A stretch of 43,252 nt of DNA from Vibrio sp. 10N.261.55.A7 (GTDB lineage: Bacteria > Pseudomonadota > Gammaproteobacteria > Enterobacterales > Vibrionaceae): the NCBI RefSeq assembly GCF_002877365.1, contig NZ_MCWZ01000001.1:1-43252 (forward strand), read 5' to 3'. Numbering within the stretch: the stretch's first letter is position 1; every line of letters begins with the position of its first letter. A program made the translations under genes and the position numbers. The notes under the pieces were generated by a model. That model searched no databases and was not told the DNA's origin. It worked only from the letters and a program-made list of their open reading frames with translations. Positions 1 through 8,799 of this stretch are shown here, in pieces.

Positions 1-286
1 GTTTAAATTTATCGATAAGTTATTGATATGAAAAATTAACTTTGAGTTTCTAAGAAATATCTGAGACAAGAAGCGAAAATTGAAAATCTTAATTGAGGCA
101 TTATCAACACAATTTTGGGGAAATCGTGTGTATAAAAATAATGCAAATTCTAGGTGACTATTGTTGCAGGGCGAAAAATAATAACAGAGTAATCAAGTAA
201 GATCTAGACTGAATTACACACTATTTTAAGCCCAATATTGATGCAGATTGGTTTTTTGTAAAAATAGGCGAAACTAGCTATTGCAG
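1..286. other. AT-rich intergenic region upstream of uvrB
   Basis: This stretch is AT-rich with stop codons in all frames, and I see no convincing gene, terminator or RNA structure in it. The gene to the left lies outside the window. The uvrB control elements start at about 287. Confidence 0.6.
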
Positions 287-302
287 GTGTATATACATAC
301 AG
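287..302 (+). promoter_or_regulatory. LexA (SOS) box of uvrB
   Basis: The 16-mer GTGTATATACATACAG matches the gammaproteobacterial LexA consensus (CTGT, eight AT-rich bases, ACAG) at 14 of 16 positions. It lies 43 bases before the uvrB start. uvrB is a classical SOS gene, so position and sequence agree. LexA repression itself is inferred. Confidence 0.75.
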
Positions 303-344
303 CGACAATGAACGGACGTACAGTTCGTTTTCTGTGGAGTAGAG

Positions 345-2375
345 ATGAGTAAAGTATTTAATTTAAAGTCAGATTATCAGCCGTCAGGTGATCAACCTAC
401 CGCTATTAAGCAGTTGTTAGATGGCTTGGATTCAGGGTTAGCTCATCAAACATTGTTGGGTGTTACCGGCTCGGGCAAGACCTTTACACTGGCGAATGTT
501 ATTTCTGACGCCCAGCGACCTGCCATTCTACTTGCTCCAAATAAGACCCTAGCTGCTCAACTGTATGGAGAAATGAAATCTTTCTTTCCCAATAACTCCG
601 TAGAGTATTTTGTCTCTTATTATGATTATTATCAGCCAGAAGCCTATGTACCAACGACGGATACTTTTATTGAGAAAGACTCTTCTATTAATGCTCACAT
701 TGAACAAATGCGACTGTCGGCAACAAAAGCACTGCTAGAAAGGAAAGATGCCATCATTGTCGCGTCTGTTTCTGCTATTTATGGTTTGGGTGACCCACAG
801 TCTTACCTCAAGATGATGCTTCATGTAACTCGTGGTGACGTCATGAACCAGCGAGATATCTTAAGGCGTTTGGCCGAGCTTCAATATTCGCGTAATGATG
901 TGGCCTTTGAGCGAGGGCAGTTTCGCGTTCGAGGTGAAGTGATTGATATTTTCCCCGCTGAATCAGAGCAAGATGCGGTTCGATTGGAGATGTTTGACGA
1001 AGAGATAGATTGTATCAGCGTGTTTGATCCACTAACTGGCGCCATCAAGCAACGAGATTTACCTCGTTACACCATCTATCCGAAGACACACTATGTGACG
1101 CCACGCGAACGCATACTAGATGCGATTGAAGACATTAAAGTTGATCTAAAAGAACGTCAAACGTATTTAATGGACAACAACAAACTGTTAGAAGAGCAAC
1201 GGATCAGCCAGAGAACTCAGTTTGATCTAGAGATGATGAACGAACTTGGTTTTTGTTCCGGCATTGAAAACTACTCGCGATATTTAAGTGGTCGAAAAGA
1301 GGGTGAGCCGCCCCCGACGCTTTTTGATTACCTGCCTGATAATGGCATTCTTATTATCGATGAGTCCCATGTCACTGTCCCTCAAATCGGTGCGATGTAT
1401 AAAGGTGACCGTTCAAGAAAAGAAACCTTGGTTGAGTTTGGATTTCGATTACCTTCAGCGCTTGATAACCGCCCACTGAAGTTTGAAGAGTTTGAATCTC
1501 TCGCACCTCAGACGATCTTTGTTTCCGCAACGCCAGGTAATTACGAGTTAGAAAAATCTGCCGATGAGATTGCAGATCAAGTTGTTCGACCGACAGGATT
1601 ACTTGATCCTGTGCTTGAAGTTCGCCCAGTGGCAACTCAGGTTGATGACTTACTGTCTGAAATCAGAATTCGTGCGGTAAAAGATGAAAGAGTATTGGTC
1701 ACGACGTTGACCAAACGAATGGCTGAAGATCTGACTGAGTACCTGACAGAGCACGATGTGAAAGTACGCTATCTCCACTCTGATATTGATACGGTTGAGC
1801 GCGTGGAAATTATTCGAGATTTGCGACTTGGCGAGTTTGATGTGTTAGTCGGCATTAACTTACTTCGAGAAGGTTTGGATATGCCAGAGGTTTCCCTGGT
1901 TGCGATTCTAGATGCGGATAAAGAGGGCTTTTTGCGTTCAGAGCGTTCGTTGATACAAACCATTGGCCGTGCGGCACGTAACCTTGAAGGGAAAGCCATT
2001 TTGTATGGCGATTCGATTACGAAATCAATGAAAAAGGCGATGGATGAAACGAACCGCCGTCGGGAAAAGCAGCAAGCGCACAACCTTGAGCAAGGGATTG
2101 TTCCGCAAGCACTCAAGCGCAATGTTAAAGATATTATGGAATTAGGTGATATTACTAAGTCCAAGAAACAGCGAGAGAATAAACAAGTGCCTCTTTCTAA
2201 AGTGGCAGAATCTTCGAAAGCTTATACCGTGCTATCCCCTCAAGAGTTGGATAAAGAAATCGCGAAGTTGGAAGGTCAAATGTATCAGCATGCTCAGGAT
2301 TTGGAGTTCGAGCTTGCCGCCCAAAAACGAGACCAAATTGAAACGTTGCGTCAGCAATTCATTACAAACAGTTAG
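345..2375 (+). CDS. uvrB: Excinuclease ABC subunit B (UvrB)
   Basis: Damage-verifying helicase-like subunit of nucleotide excision repair. With UvrA it loads on DNA, probes for the lesion with a beta-hairpin and recruits UvrC to cut. The protein has 676 residues, close to the 673 of E. coli. A Walker A motif GVTGSGKT lies at about 39-46, followed by the aromatic beta-hairpin region [12 protein letters not shown]. Helicase motifs follow, including IDESHV and the [10 protein letters not shown] motif VI. A C-terminal UVR motif (LEGQM...[14 protein letters not shown]) binds UvrC. GGAG at 336-339 is well placed for the ATG at 345. An SOS box lies upstream. The gene is single, followed by the oppositely oriented qrr1. 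Confidence 0.97.
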   Translation: MSKVFNLKSDYQPSGDQPTAIKQLLDGLDSGLAHQTLLGVTGSGKTFTLANVISDAQRPAILLAPNKTLAAQLYGEMKSFFPNNSVEYFVSYYDYYQPEAYVPTTDTFIEKDSSINAHIEQMRLSATKALLERKDAIIVASVSAIYGLGDPQSYLKMMLHVTRGDVMNQRDILRRLAELQYSRNDVAFERGQFRVRGEVIDIFPAESEQDAVRLEMFDEEIDCISVFDPLTGAIKQRDLPRYTIYPKTHYVTPRERILDAIEDIKVDLKERQTYLMDNNKLLEEQRISQRTQFDLEMMNELGFCSGIENYSRYLSGRKEGEPPPTLFDYLPDNGILIIDESHVTVPQIGAMYKGDRSRKETLVEFGFRLPSALDNRPLKFEEFESLAPQTIFVSATPGNYELEKSADEIADQVVRPTGLLDPVLEVRPVATQVDDLLSEIRIRAVKDERVLVTTLTKRMAEDLTEYLTEHDVKVRYLHSDIDTVERVEIIRDLRLGEFDVLVGINLLREGLDMPEVSLVAILDADKEGFLRSERSLIQTIGRAARNLEGKAILYGDSITKSMKKAMDETNRRREKQQAHNLEQGIVPQALKRNVKDIMELGDITKSKKQRENKQVPLSKVAESSKAYTVLSPQELDKEIAKLEGQMYQHAQDLEFELAAQKRDQIETLRQQFITNS

Positions 2376-2384
2376 ATCGAACAT

Positions 2385-2422
2385 AAAAAAGCAGCCAATA
2401 GAGACATATATCTATTGGCTGT
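2385..2422 (-). terminator. Rho-independent terminator of qrr1
   Basis: Stem AGCCAATAGA/TCTATTGGCT (2393-2402 and 2411-2420) with an eight-base loop. On the minus strand it is followed by six U (2385-2390). The plus-strand side lacks a good T run, so it serves qrr1 rather than uvrB. Confidence 0.9.
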
Positions 2423-2481
2423 ATTTTGTGGATAATTAACCCACTAAAAACGTCAGTTGGCTAGGTGACCACTTAAGGTCA
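2385..2481 (-). ncRNA. qrr1: Qrr1 quorum-regulatory small RNA
   Basis: Hfq-dependent small RNA that base-pairs with the mRNAs of quorum-sensing regulators in Vibrio. Read on the minus strand it begins TGACC, forms a first hairpin (TGACC/GGTCA), and then carries the conserved Qrr core CACCTAGCCAACTGACG. It ends in a terminator whose ten-base stem (2393-2402 with 2411-2420) is followed by a run of U. The length is about 97 nt, as in other Vibrio Qrr RNAs. The 5' end at 2481 is fixed by the sigma-54 promoter, whose -12 element sits exactly 12 bases upstream. Its place between uvrB and luxO, divergent from luxO, is where qrr1 lies in V. cholerae and V. harveyi. Confidence 0.95.
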
Positions 2482-2491
2482 GTTTTAATGA

Positions 2492-2507
2492 TGCATCATT
2501 TAAGCCA
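2492..2507 (-). promoter_or_regulatory. Sigma-54 promoter of qrr1
   Basis: On the minus strand the element reads TTGGCTTAAATGATGCAT. It has the invariant GG (2506-2505) and GC (2494-2493) exactly ten bases apart, as sigma-54 requires. Counting twelve bases from the -12 C gives position 2481, where the Qrr1 sequence begins. Activation by phosphorylated LuxO is established for Qrr genes in Vibrio. Confidence 0.88.
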
Positions 2508-2568
2508 ATGTGATTTAGCGATTTCCGTCCAATAATTACCCCTTTCGAGCTATATTTACTCTCGTTAT

Positions 2569-2593
2569 TTGCATATTGCGACTCGCAATGCAA
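2569..2593. promoter_or_regulatory. LuxO-type binding sites between qrr1 and luxO
   Basis: TTGCATATTGCGA (2569-2581) matches the LuxO motif TTGCA-W3-TGCAA with one mismatch. It overlaps a perfect 13-base dyad TTGCGACTCGCAA (2576-2588), and an ATGCAA follows at 2588-2593. The cluster lies about 90-110 bases upstream of the qrr1 start, a normal distance for a sigma-54 activator, and also overlaps the likely luxO -35 box. Confidence 0.7.
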
Positions 2594-2604
2594 TTATCTA
2601 TAAA
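2576..2604 (+). promoter_or_regulatory. Predicted sigma-70 promoter of luxO
   Basis: TTGCGA (2576-2581) and TATAAA (2599-2604) are separated by 17 bases, just upstream of luxO. The -35 box is embedded in the LuxO-type dyad, which would let LuxO repress its own gene. The promoter is predicted by eye. Confidence 0.6.
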
Positions 2605-2619
2605 AATGCAAATAACTAA

Positions 2620-2628
2620 TGGCTAGGT
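2620..2628 (+). promoter_or_regulatory. Qrr1 pairing site over the luxO ribosome-binding region
   Basis: TGGCTAGGT, ending one base before the luxO ATG, is the exact complement of ACCTAGCCA in the conserved Qrr1 core (plus-strand 2458-2466). It includes the AGG that serves as Shine-Dalgarno. Qrr repression of luxO by pairing is known in V. harveyi; the nine-base match is seen here. Confidence 0.75.
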
Positions 2629-2629
2629 T

Positions 2630-4018
2630 ATGCAGCAATTATCTAATGTACATAAGTCAAAGTACTTATTGATGGTAGAAGATACCGCTTCAGTAGCGGC
2701 GTTGTATCGTTCTTACTTAACGCCTCTAGGGCTTGATATTCACATTGTTGGCACGGGTCGTGATGCGATTGAAAGCGTTAAATACCGTACGCCTGATCTG
2801 GTTCTTTTGGATTTGAGGTTGCCTGACATGACGGGAATGGATGTTTTAGAAAGCGTAAAACAGAGTCATCCGGATGTGCCAGTGATCTTTATGACAGCCC
2901 ATGGTTCTATTGATACAGCCGTTGAAGCAATGAGACTAGGTGCTCAAGACTTTCTTATCAAACCTTGTGAAGCGGATAGGCTTCGTGTCACGGTTAACAA
3001 TGGTATTCGTAAAGCGAGTAAGCTGCGAGATAAAGACAGTTATCCGGGTAACCAGAATTACCAAGGGTTTATTGGCAGCAGTCAAAATATGCAAGCGGTG
3101 TATCGCACCATTGATTCCGCTGCGATGAGTAAAGCGAGTATCTTCATTACAGGTGAAAGTGGGACAGGGAAAGAAGTGTGTGCGGAAGCCATTCACGCAG
3201 CGAGTAAGCGTGGCGATAAGCCGTTCATCGCGATCAACTGTGCTGCTATTCCAAAAGACCTGATTGAGAGTGAGCTGTTTGGGCATGTTAAAGGTGCGTT
3301 CACAGGAGCTGCGACTGATCGTCAAGGCGCTGCGGAGCTGGCTGATGGTGGGACCTTGTTCCTCGATGAGCTTTGTGAAATGGACCTCGACCTGCAAACT
3401 AAGCTGTTACGCTTTATTCAAACCGGTACTTTCCAGAAAGTGGGCTCTTCTAAAATGAAGAGCGTTGATGTTCGGTTCGTATGCGCAACGAATAGAGATC
3501 CATGGAAAGAGGTTCAGGAAGGGCGCTTTAGAGAAGACCTTTATTATCGTCTGTATGTTATTCCTCTGCATTTACCGCCTTTGAGAGAACGTGGTGAAGA
3601 TGTCATAGAGATCGCCTATTCTTTACTGGGGTATATGTCCAATGAAGAAGGTAAGGGCTTTGTGCGTCTTTCCCCTGAAGTGGTTGAGTGCTTTAATCGT
3701 TTCGAATGGCCGGGTAACGTAAGACAGTTACAGAATGTGTTACGTAACGTCGTTGTGCTGAATAACGGCAAAGAAATTACACTGAATATGTTGCCGCCAC
3801 CACTTAATGCTCCTATGGATAATCAGATTCGCATTCAGTCTAATACGAAAGAAACACTGTCTGTGCATGACATTTTTCCACTGTGGGTCACTGAAAAAAC
3901 AGCTATCGAGCAAGCAATTGAAGCGTGTGAGGGGAATATCCCCAAAGCGGCGGGTTATTTGGATGTCAGTCCGTCGACTCTTTATAGAAAACTACAAGTA
4001 TGGAATGCTGATAAATAG
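2630..4018 (+). CDS. luxO: Quorum-sensing sigma-54 response regulator LuxO
   Basis: Central response regulator of the Vibrio quorum-sensing phosphorelay. At low cell density it is phosphorylated by LuxU and, with sigma-54, activates the qrr genes. The 462-residue protein has a receiver domain (1-125) with phospho-acceptor Asp61 in [10 protein letters not shown]. The AAA+ domain has Walker A GESGTGKE (175-182), the sigma-54 contact loop GAFTGA (222-227) and Walker B GGTLFLDE (240-247). A C-terminal Fis-type helix-turn-helix ([19 protein letters not shown]) binds DNA. The start is chosen because MQQ...[19 protein letters not shown] matches the family N-terminus. luxU follows after two bases, so the pair is one operon. 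No constitutive-type change is visible at the phosphorylation site. Confidence 0.98.
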   Translation: MQQLSNVHKSKYLLMVEDTASVAALYRSYLTPLGLDIHIVGTGRDAIESVKYRTPDLVLLDLRLPDMTGMDVLESVKQSHPDVPVIFMTAHGSIDTAVEAMRLGAQDFLIKPCEADRLRVTVNNGIRKASKLRDKDSYPGNQNYQGFIGSSQNMQAVYRTIDSAAMSKASIFITGESGTGKEVCAEAIHAASKRGDKPFIAINCAAIPKDLIESELFGHVKGAFTGAATDRQGAAELADGGTLFLDELCEMDLDLQTKLLRFIQTGTFQKVGSSKMKSVDVRFVCATNRDPWKEVQEGRFREDLYYRLYVIPLHLPPLRERGEDVIEIAYSLLGYMSNEEGKGFVRLSPEVVECFNRFEWPGNVRQLQNVLRNVVVLNNGKEITLNMLPPPLNAPMDNQIRIQSNTKETLSVHDIFPLWVTEKTAIEQAIEACEGNIPKAAGYLDVSPSTLYRKLQVWNADK

Positions 4019-4020
4019 TA

Positions 4021-4362
4021 ATGGAAATCTTAAATCAACAAAAGATAGATCGGCTTTCAAATGAAATAGGGGCAGAAAACGTGCCTATTTTGTTAGATAT
4101 CTTTCTTGGGGAACTCAACCAGTACATCAGTACGATAGTGAATGATGAAACTCGAAATAACGCTGATTATTTGAGGGAGATTAGCCATGCTCTCAAAAGC
4201 AGTGCCGCGAGTTTTGGGGCCGACCAGTTATGTCACCTATCAATACAAATGGACAATCGAATCAAAGCGGGTGAAGCTTTAAACCCAATTGAAGATTCAG
4301 CGATAATGGTTAAAACGCTTGAGATTACTCGAGATGTCTATCGAGAATTAGTGACCCGATAG
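4021..4362 (+). CDS. luxU: Phosphorelay protein LuxU (HPt domain)
   Basis: Single-domain histidine phosphotransfer protein that receives phosphate from the hybrid quorum-sensing kinases and passes it to LuxO. It is 113 residues long, the usual size. The HPt motif ISHALKSSAASFGA carries the phospho-histidine at His56. The gene begins two bases after the luxO stop and has no strong ribosome-binding site of its own, so translation is probably coupled to luxO. The cytoplasmic helical-bundle fold is known for the family. Confidence 0.95.
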   Translation: MEILNQQKIDRLSNEIGAENVPILLDIFLGELNQYISTIVNDETRNNADYLREISHALKSSAASFGADQLCHLSIQMDNRIKAGEALNPIEDSAIMVKTLEITRDVYRELVTR

Positions 4363-4428
4363 AATCTCAGTTAAACCATTCGATTGCCGGTTTTAGGTAA
4401 AGCATTTATTCGTCTTTGAAGAGGGCGC

Positions 4429-5319
4429 TCAATGAGAGAGCAATCCCTCAATCGCTTTTTGAAGTTTGTCTCTATCGTGTCGCCAATCTCGGTTTGGCGA
4501 CGCAAGATCTGTCGTTAAACAGTTCCAATCGTCGCAAAGTTCCGGGTGTTCCATATCACCAAGAACAACATCAATTTTTCTTCCTTGGCAGGCTCTTTGA
4601 CACCACTCAAGCTTTTGTTTCAGTGTCATTCTGCCGGCTGGTCCAAATTCCGGCGACAGGTTCTCAACAAAGACCAATTTGGCATTGGTGTTTAAGGCAA
4701 TCGCTTTTCCTACCTCGGGCAATAAAAGCGGCGGCATGATGCTGGTTAAGAAACTTCCTGGGCCTAGAACAATACAATCGGCTTCTTCGATTGCCGTTAC
4801 GCCTTCTTTCGTGGCGGGGACTTCAGGCGACAGGTCTAGACGCATTAAATCATCCGGCATTTCATCGACATTGGTTTCCCCTGTCACCCACTTTCCCTCA
4901 ACGGAAAGAGCGGTCAGATCAGAAGGATGCTCCGACATTGGAATAATATTGACGTCTACCTTGAGCATGTTGCGAATCAACTGTATGGCTTCAATAGGGC
5001 GGACGGAAAGGTTGTCCAATGCCGTCAGCATTAGGTTGCCCAAATTATGCCCATCTAACTCACCTGCTCCTTTGAATCGGTATTCGAACATCATGGAACT
5101 GATGGAAGGATCCGTGATCAATTGATTGATGCAGTTTCGAGTGTCACCCCACGCTATGCCACCTTGGCAGTGTCGTATGCGACCTGTAGAGCCGCCATTG
5201 TCTGTCGTTGTTACAATACCGGTCGCATTTGAACCGAAATCTTTAAGTGCAGCAAGCATTCGACCTAGACCGTGGCCACCGCCAATGGCAACCACTTTTT
5301 TAGACGAGTATAGAGTCAT
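4429..5319 (-). CDS. yvcK: YvcK/CofD-like UDP-sugar-binding protein
   Basis: Member of the YvcK (E. coli YbhK) family, related to the LPPG:FO transferase CofD. YvcK of Bacillus binds UDP-N-acetylglucosamine and is needed for growth on gluconeogenic carbon sources and for cell shape. The protein has 296 residues. The N-terminal nucleotide-binding motif VVAIGGGHGLGRML is followed by TTTDNGGSTGRIR and WGDTRNCINQL, both family signatures; DCIVLGPGSFLTSIMP lies in the second half. It is convergent with luxU and divergent from the moa operon. The gene occupies this slot next to luxU in other vibrios. Its function in Vibrio is inferred from the family only. Confidence 0.88.
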   Translation of the reverse strand: MTLYSSKKVVAIGGGHGLGRMLAALKDFGSNATGIVTTTDNGGSTGRIRHCQGGIAWGDTRNCINQLITDPSISSMMFEYRFKGAGELDGHNLGNLMLTALDNLSVRPIEAIQLIRNMLKVDVNIIPMSEHPSDLTALSVEGKWVTGETNVDEMPDDLMRLDLSPEVPATKEGVTAIEEADCIVLGPGSFLTSIMPPLLLPEVGKAIALNTNAKLVFVENLSPEFGPAGRMTLKQKLEWCQRACQGRKIDVVLGDMEHPELCDDWNCLTTDLASPNRDWRHDRDKLQKAIEGLLSH

Positions 5320-5472
5320 GAAATTCTTCTTATTGTAGAGGTATTGTTATTTTAGTTGTTGTCAGTTTCGATCGTATCGCGATTCAACGAATGACGCTAA
5401 TCTATTAATTTAGTGTAATACGACGGCTTTAAATACTCAAAAGTAGGTATTTTGAGGTATGAACATATTTTT

Positions 5473-5502
5473 TTGACCGCGAGGGTAGAATCCCCCTATA
5501 TT
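5473..5502 (+). promoter_or_regulatory. Predicted sigma-70 promoter of the moa operon
   Basis: TTGACC (5473-5478) and TATATT (5497-5502) are separated by 18 bases. Transcription from here would give a leader of about 175 nt before moaA, enough to contain the structured element below. A second TATAAT-like string follows at about 5502-5508, so the exact start is uncertain. Confidence 0.5.
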
Positions 5503-5552
5503 TATAATGTATTTTATTATGAAGCTGCCAGTAAGTGTTAATGAGCATGTAC

Positions 5553-5680
5553 TGGTTGCCATAGCTCCGAGCTCATTTAGCTAAGTTCACCACGTCGGTA
5601 AGGATATGCGGAATGAGCCAGTGACACAAAGTCACCAGGGCTGAATTAGAAATGATTCCGCCTCCCGTATTTGGAAAGGT
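5553..5680 (+). ncRNA. Moco (molybdenum cofactor) riboswitch, leader of moaA
   Basis: The leader folds into nested helices. GCGGAAT (5608-5614) pairs with ATTCCGC (5655-5661), enclosing a hairpin GTGAC/GTCAC (5621-5625, 5631-5635). Upstream is the block CTCCGAGCTC...CACCACGTCGGTAAGG. The Moco RNA motif is known upstream of moaABCDE in many gammaproteobacteria including Vibrio, where it senses molybdenum cofactor. Position, length and layout fit, but I have not scored it against the covariance model, and the boundaries are approximate. Confidence 0.68.
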
Positions 5681-5685
5681 GTTCC

Positions 5686-6675
5686 ATGGCGCAACAATTC
5701 GAAGATAAATTTCACCGCAAGTTTTATTATTTGCGGCTTTCCGTTACAGATGTCTGTAACTTCAAATGTACCTACTGTTTACCTGATGGTTATAAACCTT
5801 CGGGGCAGAAAAACTCGTCTTTTTTAACGGTACCGGAAGTTAAGCGTGTCGTGTCGGCCTTTGCCGATTGTGGCACCTCTAAAGTGCGTATCACGGGTGG
5901 TGAGCCAAGCCTACGTAAAGACTTCCTTGATATTATCGATACCGTTTCATCCACTCAAGGCATCAGCAAAGTCGCGACAACGACCAACGGCTATCGCATG
6001 GAAAAGCATGTTGCCGATTGGAAAGACGCAGGCTTGACCCATATTAATGTCAGCCTAGATAGCCTTGATCCAAGGATGTTCCATCAAATTACTGGAGAGA
6101 ATAAATTCTCACAAGTGATGGGGGGGATCGAGCGTGCATTTGAAGTCGGCTATTCTCAGGTTAAGGTCAACGTTGTGTTGATGAAAGACCTGAATGCTCA
6201 CGAGCTACCGAGCTTTCTAACTTGGATAAAAGATCGTCCGATTCAATTGCGCTTTATCGAGCTGATGCAAACGGGTGAAATGGATGATCTATTCAAAAAG
6301 CATCATGTCTCTGGAGTCGCGATTCGTAATCAACTCATCGCAAATGGGTGGATATTAAAAGTACGAGCGGCCAATGATGGCCCTGCACAAGTCTTTGTTC
6401 ATCCAGACTATCAAGGCGAGATTGGTCTGATCATGCCTTATGAAAAAAGTTTTTGTGACAGCTGCAATCGCTTGAGAGTATCCGCGCGCGGAAAACTACA
6501 CATGTGTCTCTTTGGCGATCATGGTGTCGAACTACGCGACTTACTGCAGCGTGATAGCCAACAGGATGAATTGATGGCTCGGATCTCTGAACAATTACAA
6601 AATAAATCTCAAAGCCACTTTTTACACGATGGCAATTCAGGGATTACTCCTCATTTAGCGTCTATTGGTGGTTAA
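5686..6675 (+). CDS. moaA: GTP 3',8-cyclase MoaA
   Basis: Radical-SAM enzyme that starts molybdopterin synthesis by cyclising GTP; MoaC then turns the product into cyclic pyranopterin monophosphate. The first [4Fe-4S] site is Cys24-x3-Cys28-x2-Cys31 (CNFKCTYC), the second is in CDSCNRLR...LHMC, and the protein ends in the family's Gly-Gly tail. I chose ATG 5686 (329 residues, [22 protein letters not shown]) over the in-frame TTG at 5671, because GGAAAGGT at 5673-5680 is then the ribosome-binding site. It is the first gene of moaABCDE and follows the probable Moco riboswitch, which would repress it when cofactor is plentiful. Confidence 0.97.
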   Translation: MAQQFEDKFHRKFYYLRLSVTDVCNFKCTYCLPDGYKPSGQKNSSFLTVPEVKRVVSAFADCGTSKVRITGGEPSLRKDFLDIIDTVSSTQGISKVATTTNGYRMEKHVADWKDAGLTHINVSLDSLDPRMFHQITGENKFSQVMGGIERAFEVGYSQVKVNVVLMKDLNAHELPSFLTWIKDRPIQLRFIELMQTGEMDDLFKKHHVSGVAIRNQLIANGWILKVRAANDGPAQVFVHPDYQGEIGLIMPYEKSFCDSCNRLRVSARGKLHMCLFGDHGVELRDLLQRDSQQDELMARISEQLQNKSQSHFLHDGNSGITPHLASIGG

Positions 6676-6758
6676 TTGGCTTCTTGGCCACCCCAATAAT
6701 GGCCAACCCAAACCATCGTGGATGTACGATTAAAAATTAAATATTAGGTGAACAACAA

Positions 6759-7271
6759 ATGGGCCACGCAGAAAGCAAATTCCAGGCAGCAAACATCGCA
6801 GTACTAACCGTTTCAGATACTCGCACCGAAGACAATGACACCTCAGGTGGTTACTTAGCCGAGCAGGCGAAAGAAGCGGGTCACAACGTTGTAGACAAGC
6901 AGATTGTTATTGATGACATGTATAAGATTCGCGCCATTGTTTCTCAATGGATTGCGGATGAATCTGTGCAGGCGGTTGTCATTACGGGTGGTACAGGCTT
7001 TACCTCACGTGATAGCACACCAGAGGCTTTAGTTCCTCTGTTTGATAAGCAAGTCGAAGGTTTCGGTGAGCTTTTCCGTACTGTGTCTTACGAAGAAATT
7101 GGTACGTCAACTATCCAGTCTCGCGCTATCGCGGGCTTTGCAAACCATACAGTAATATTCGCGATGCCAGGCTCAACGGGCGCTTGTCGTACCGCGTGGA
7201 CGAAGATCATTAAGCAGCAGCTTGATGCCAGTCATCGCCCTTGTAACTTCATGCCACATCTCTCTGTATAG
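6759..7271 (+). CDS. moaB: Molybdenum cofactor biosynthesis protein B
   Basis: MoaB/MogA-family protein that binds molybdopterin; in many bacteria it is thought to adenylylate molybdopterin or to be dispensable beside MogA. The 170-residue protein shows the family motifs VLTVSDTRTEDNDTSGGYLA near the N-terminus and VVITGGTGFTSRDSTPEAL in the middle, with an MPGS block near the C-terminus. It lies 83 bases after moaA and 12 bases before moaC in the same operon. An AGGTG box precedes the ATG. Confidence 0.95.
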   Translation: MGHAESKFQAANIAVLTVSDTRTEDNDTSGGYLAEQAKEAGHNVVDKQIVIDDMYKIRAIVSQWIADESVQAVVITGGTGFTSRDSTPEALVPLFDKQVEGFGELFRTVSYEEIGTSTIQSRAIAGFANHTVIFAMPGSTGACRTAWTKIIKQQLDASHRPCNFMPHLSV

Positions 7272-7283
7272 GAAGTGAGCATA

Positions 7284-7763
7284 ATGAGCGAATTAACCCA
7301 TATTAATGCTTCGGGTGAAGCAAACATGGTGGATGTGTCAGCGAAAGTTGAAACCGTGCGTGAAGCCAGAGCGGAAGCCTTTGTTTCAATGTCAGCAGAA
7401 ACGCTGAATCTCATCGTGTCAGGTCAGCATCATAAGGGTGATGTCTTTGCGACCGCGAGAATAGCGGGCATTCAAGCCGCCAAAAAAACGTGGGATCTTA
7501 TTCCCCTTTGTCATCCATTGCTTTTGTCAAAAGTTGAAGTTCAACTCGAAGCGATAGAGAGTGAAAGTAAAGTTCGAATCGAGTCTGTTTGTAAATTAGC
7601 TGGCAAGACGGGTGTAGAGATGGAGGCGCTAATGGCGGCTTCAGTAGCGGCACTCACGATCTACGATATGTGTAAAGCGGTTCAGAAAGACATCGTGATT
7701 GAGCAAGTCCGTTTGCTAGAAAAGAGCGGCGGTAAGTCGGGTCACTTTAAGGTGGAGTCATGA
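7284..7763 (+). CDS. moaC: Cyclic pyranopterin monophosphate synthase MoaC
   Basis: Rearranges the MoaA product into cyclic pyranopterin monophosphate. The 159-residue protein carries the family motifs [15 protein letters not shown] and [22 protein letters not shown]. The start is placed at ATG 7284 (MSELTHIN) rather than the upstream GTG 7275, because AGGAAGTG at 7270-7277 is then a good ribosome-binding site. The stop overlaps the moaD start by four bases (ATGA), so the two are translationally coupled. Confidence 0.96.
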   Translation: MSELTHINASGEANMVDVSAKVETVREARAEAFVSMSAETLNLIVSGQHHKGDVFATARIAGIQAAKKTWDLIPLCHPLLLSKVEVQLEAIESESKVRIESVCKLAGKTGVEMEALMAASVAALTIYDMCKAVQKDIVIEQVRLLEKSGGKSGHFKVES

Positions 7764-8005
7764 TTAAAGTTCTATTTTTTGCACAAACTCGTGAGCTTGT
7801 CGGTGTTGATGAACTTGAAGTGGACGCCATATTCGAGACTGTCGAGCAATTACGCTCTCACCTTGCGAGTCAAAAAGGCAAATGGGACATTGCCTTAGAA
7901 GAAGGAAAGCTATTGGCTGCTGTCAATCAGTCGATTGTTCCACTTGAGTCATCAATCAATGATGGCGATGAGGTGGCGTTCTTTCCTCCTGTGACTGGAG
8001 GTTAA
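7760..8005 (+). CDS. moaD: Molybdopterin synthase sulfur carrier subunit MoaD
   Basis: Small ubiquitin-fold subunit of molybdopterin synthase; its C-terminal glycine is thiocarboxylated by MoeB and donates sulfur. It has 81 residues and ends in FFPPVTGG, the required Gly-Gly tail. It overlaps moaC by four bases and is followed two bases later by its partner moaE. No unusual residues are seen. Confidence 0.96.
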   Translation: MIKVLFFAQTRELVGVDELEVDAIFETVEQLRSHLASQKGKWDIALEEGKLLAAVNQSIVPLESSINDGDEVAFFPPVTGG

Positions 8006-8007
8006 TC

Positions 8008-8463
8008 ATGGATAACCGAGTAAGTGTCCAAGCTAGTGATTTTTCGGTAGCGGATGAATATGAGTCCCTTGCCGAAGGAAGCCAATCGGGTGCCGTTGTA
8101 ACGTTCATTGGCAAGGTTCGAGACATGAACTTAGGTGACAACGTGACCGGTTTGTCACTGGAGCACTATCCAGGAATGACGGAAAAGGCCTTATTGGAAA
8201 TCTGTGATCAAGCGGAAAGCCGTTGGCCTTTATTGAAGCTGCGTGTGATACATCGGATTGGTGATCTCGATATTGGCGATCAGATTGTTTTTGTTGGTGT
8301 TTCAAGTGCTCACAGAGGTGCGGCATTTGAAGCGTGCGAATTCATTATGGATTATCTGAAAACCAAAGCACCATTTTGGAAAAAAGAGCGAACCACTGAA
8401 ACGACCCGTTGGGTTGAATCTCGAGACTCCGATACAAAAGCCGCTGAACGCTGGGAAAGCTGA
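8008..8463 (+). CDS. moaE: Molybdopterin synthase catalytic subunit MoaE
   Basis: Large subunit of molybdopterin synthase, which converts cyclic pyranopterin monophosphate into molybdopterin with sulfur from MoaD. The 151-residue protein has the family motifs GAVVTFIGKVRD, LEHYPGMTE and VSSAHRGAAFEACEFIMDYLKTKAPFWKKE, whose lysines form the active site. It is the last gene of the operon, followed by a terminator with a UUCG loop. Confidence 0.96.
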   Translation: MDNRVSVQASDFSVADEYESLAEGSQSGAVVTFIGKVRDMNLGDNVTGLSLEHYPGMTEKALLEICDQAESRWPLLKLRVIHRIGDLDIGDQIVFVGVSSAHRGAAFEACEFIMDYLKTKAPFWKKERTTETTRWVESRDSDTKAAERWES

Positions 8464-8488
8464 TAGTTGGCACAGGTCATGCTTTGTT

Positions 8489-8515
8489 AAAGGTTAACTT
8501 CGGTTAGCCTTTTTT
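8489..8515 (+). terminator. Terminator of the moaABCDE operon
   Basis: Stem AAAGGTTAAC (8489-8498), loop TTCG, GTTAGCCTTT (8503-8512) with one G-U wobble, then a T run to 8515. It lies 25 bases after the moaE stop. Confidence 0.85.
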
Positions 8516-8583
8516 GATCGTCCAACTCTTATTGGCAGGGATAGTTTGCCATACTAGATTGAGAGATAAAGGGAGGGGTTAGC

Positions 8584-8799
8584 GTGGTGAATAAAAAGGT
8601 AATTAAGCGGTCTACGATTATCGCATTGGTCGTTGGAACACTACTCAATGTCATCAACCAATACGATGCCTTAGTGTATGGCGCGTCGATTCAATGGGTA
8701 AAAGCGGCGTTAACCTATTGTGTTCCCTTCTGTGTATCGGTTGTCAGTAGTGTGATTACAATGAGAGATATTGCACAAGAACAGAAAAAGAGTCGATAG
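8584..8799 (+). CDS. nrtS: Small membrane protein, NrtS-like nitrate/nitrite transporter
   Basis: A 71-residue protein with two predicted membrane helices (about 10-30 and 38-60) and a charged C-terminal tail. The pattern VVGTLLNVINQYDAL...WVKAALTYCVPFCVS resembles the NrtS family of small nitrate/nitrite transporters first described in cyanobacteria. I recall that match from the family pattern and have not tested it. The strong GGGAGGGG at 8571-8578 serves either of two GTG starts (8584 or 8587). It follows the molybdenum cofactor operon, which supplies nitrate reductase, so a nitrate role is plausible. It has its own ribosome-binding site after a terminator, so it is probably a separate transcript. 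Confidence 0.65.
   Translation: MVNKKVIKRSTIIALVVGTLLNVINQYDALVYGASIQWVKAALTYCVPFCVSVVSSVITMRDIAQEQKKSR

Noticed and set aside
4679..5125. A 148-codon open frame on the plus strand
   Set aside because: It is antisense to yvcK, has no ribosome-binding site and no recognisable protein pattern; it is a codon-bias shadow.
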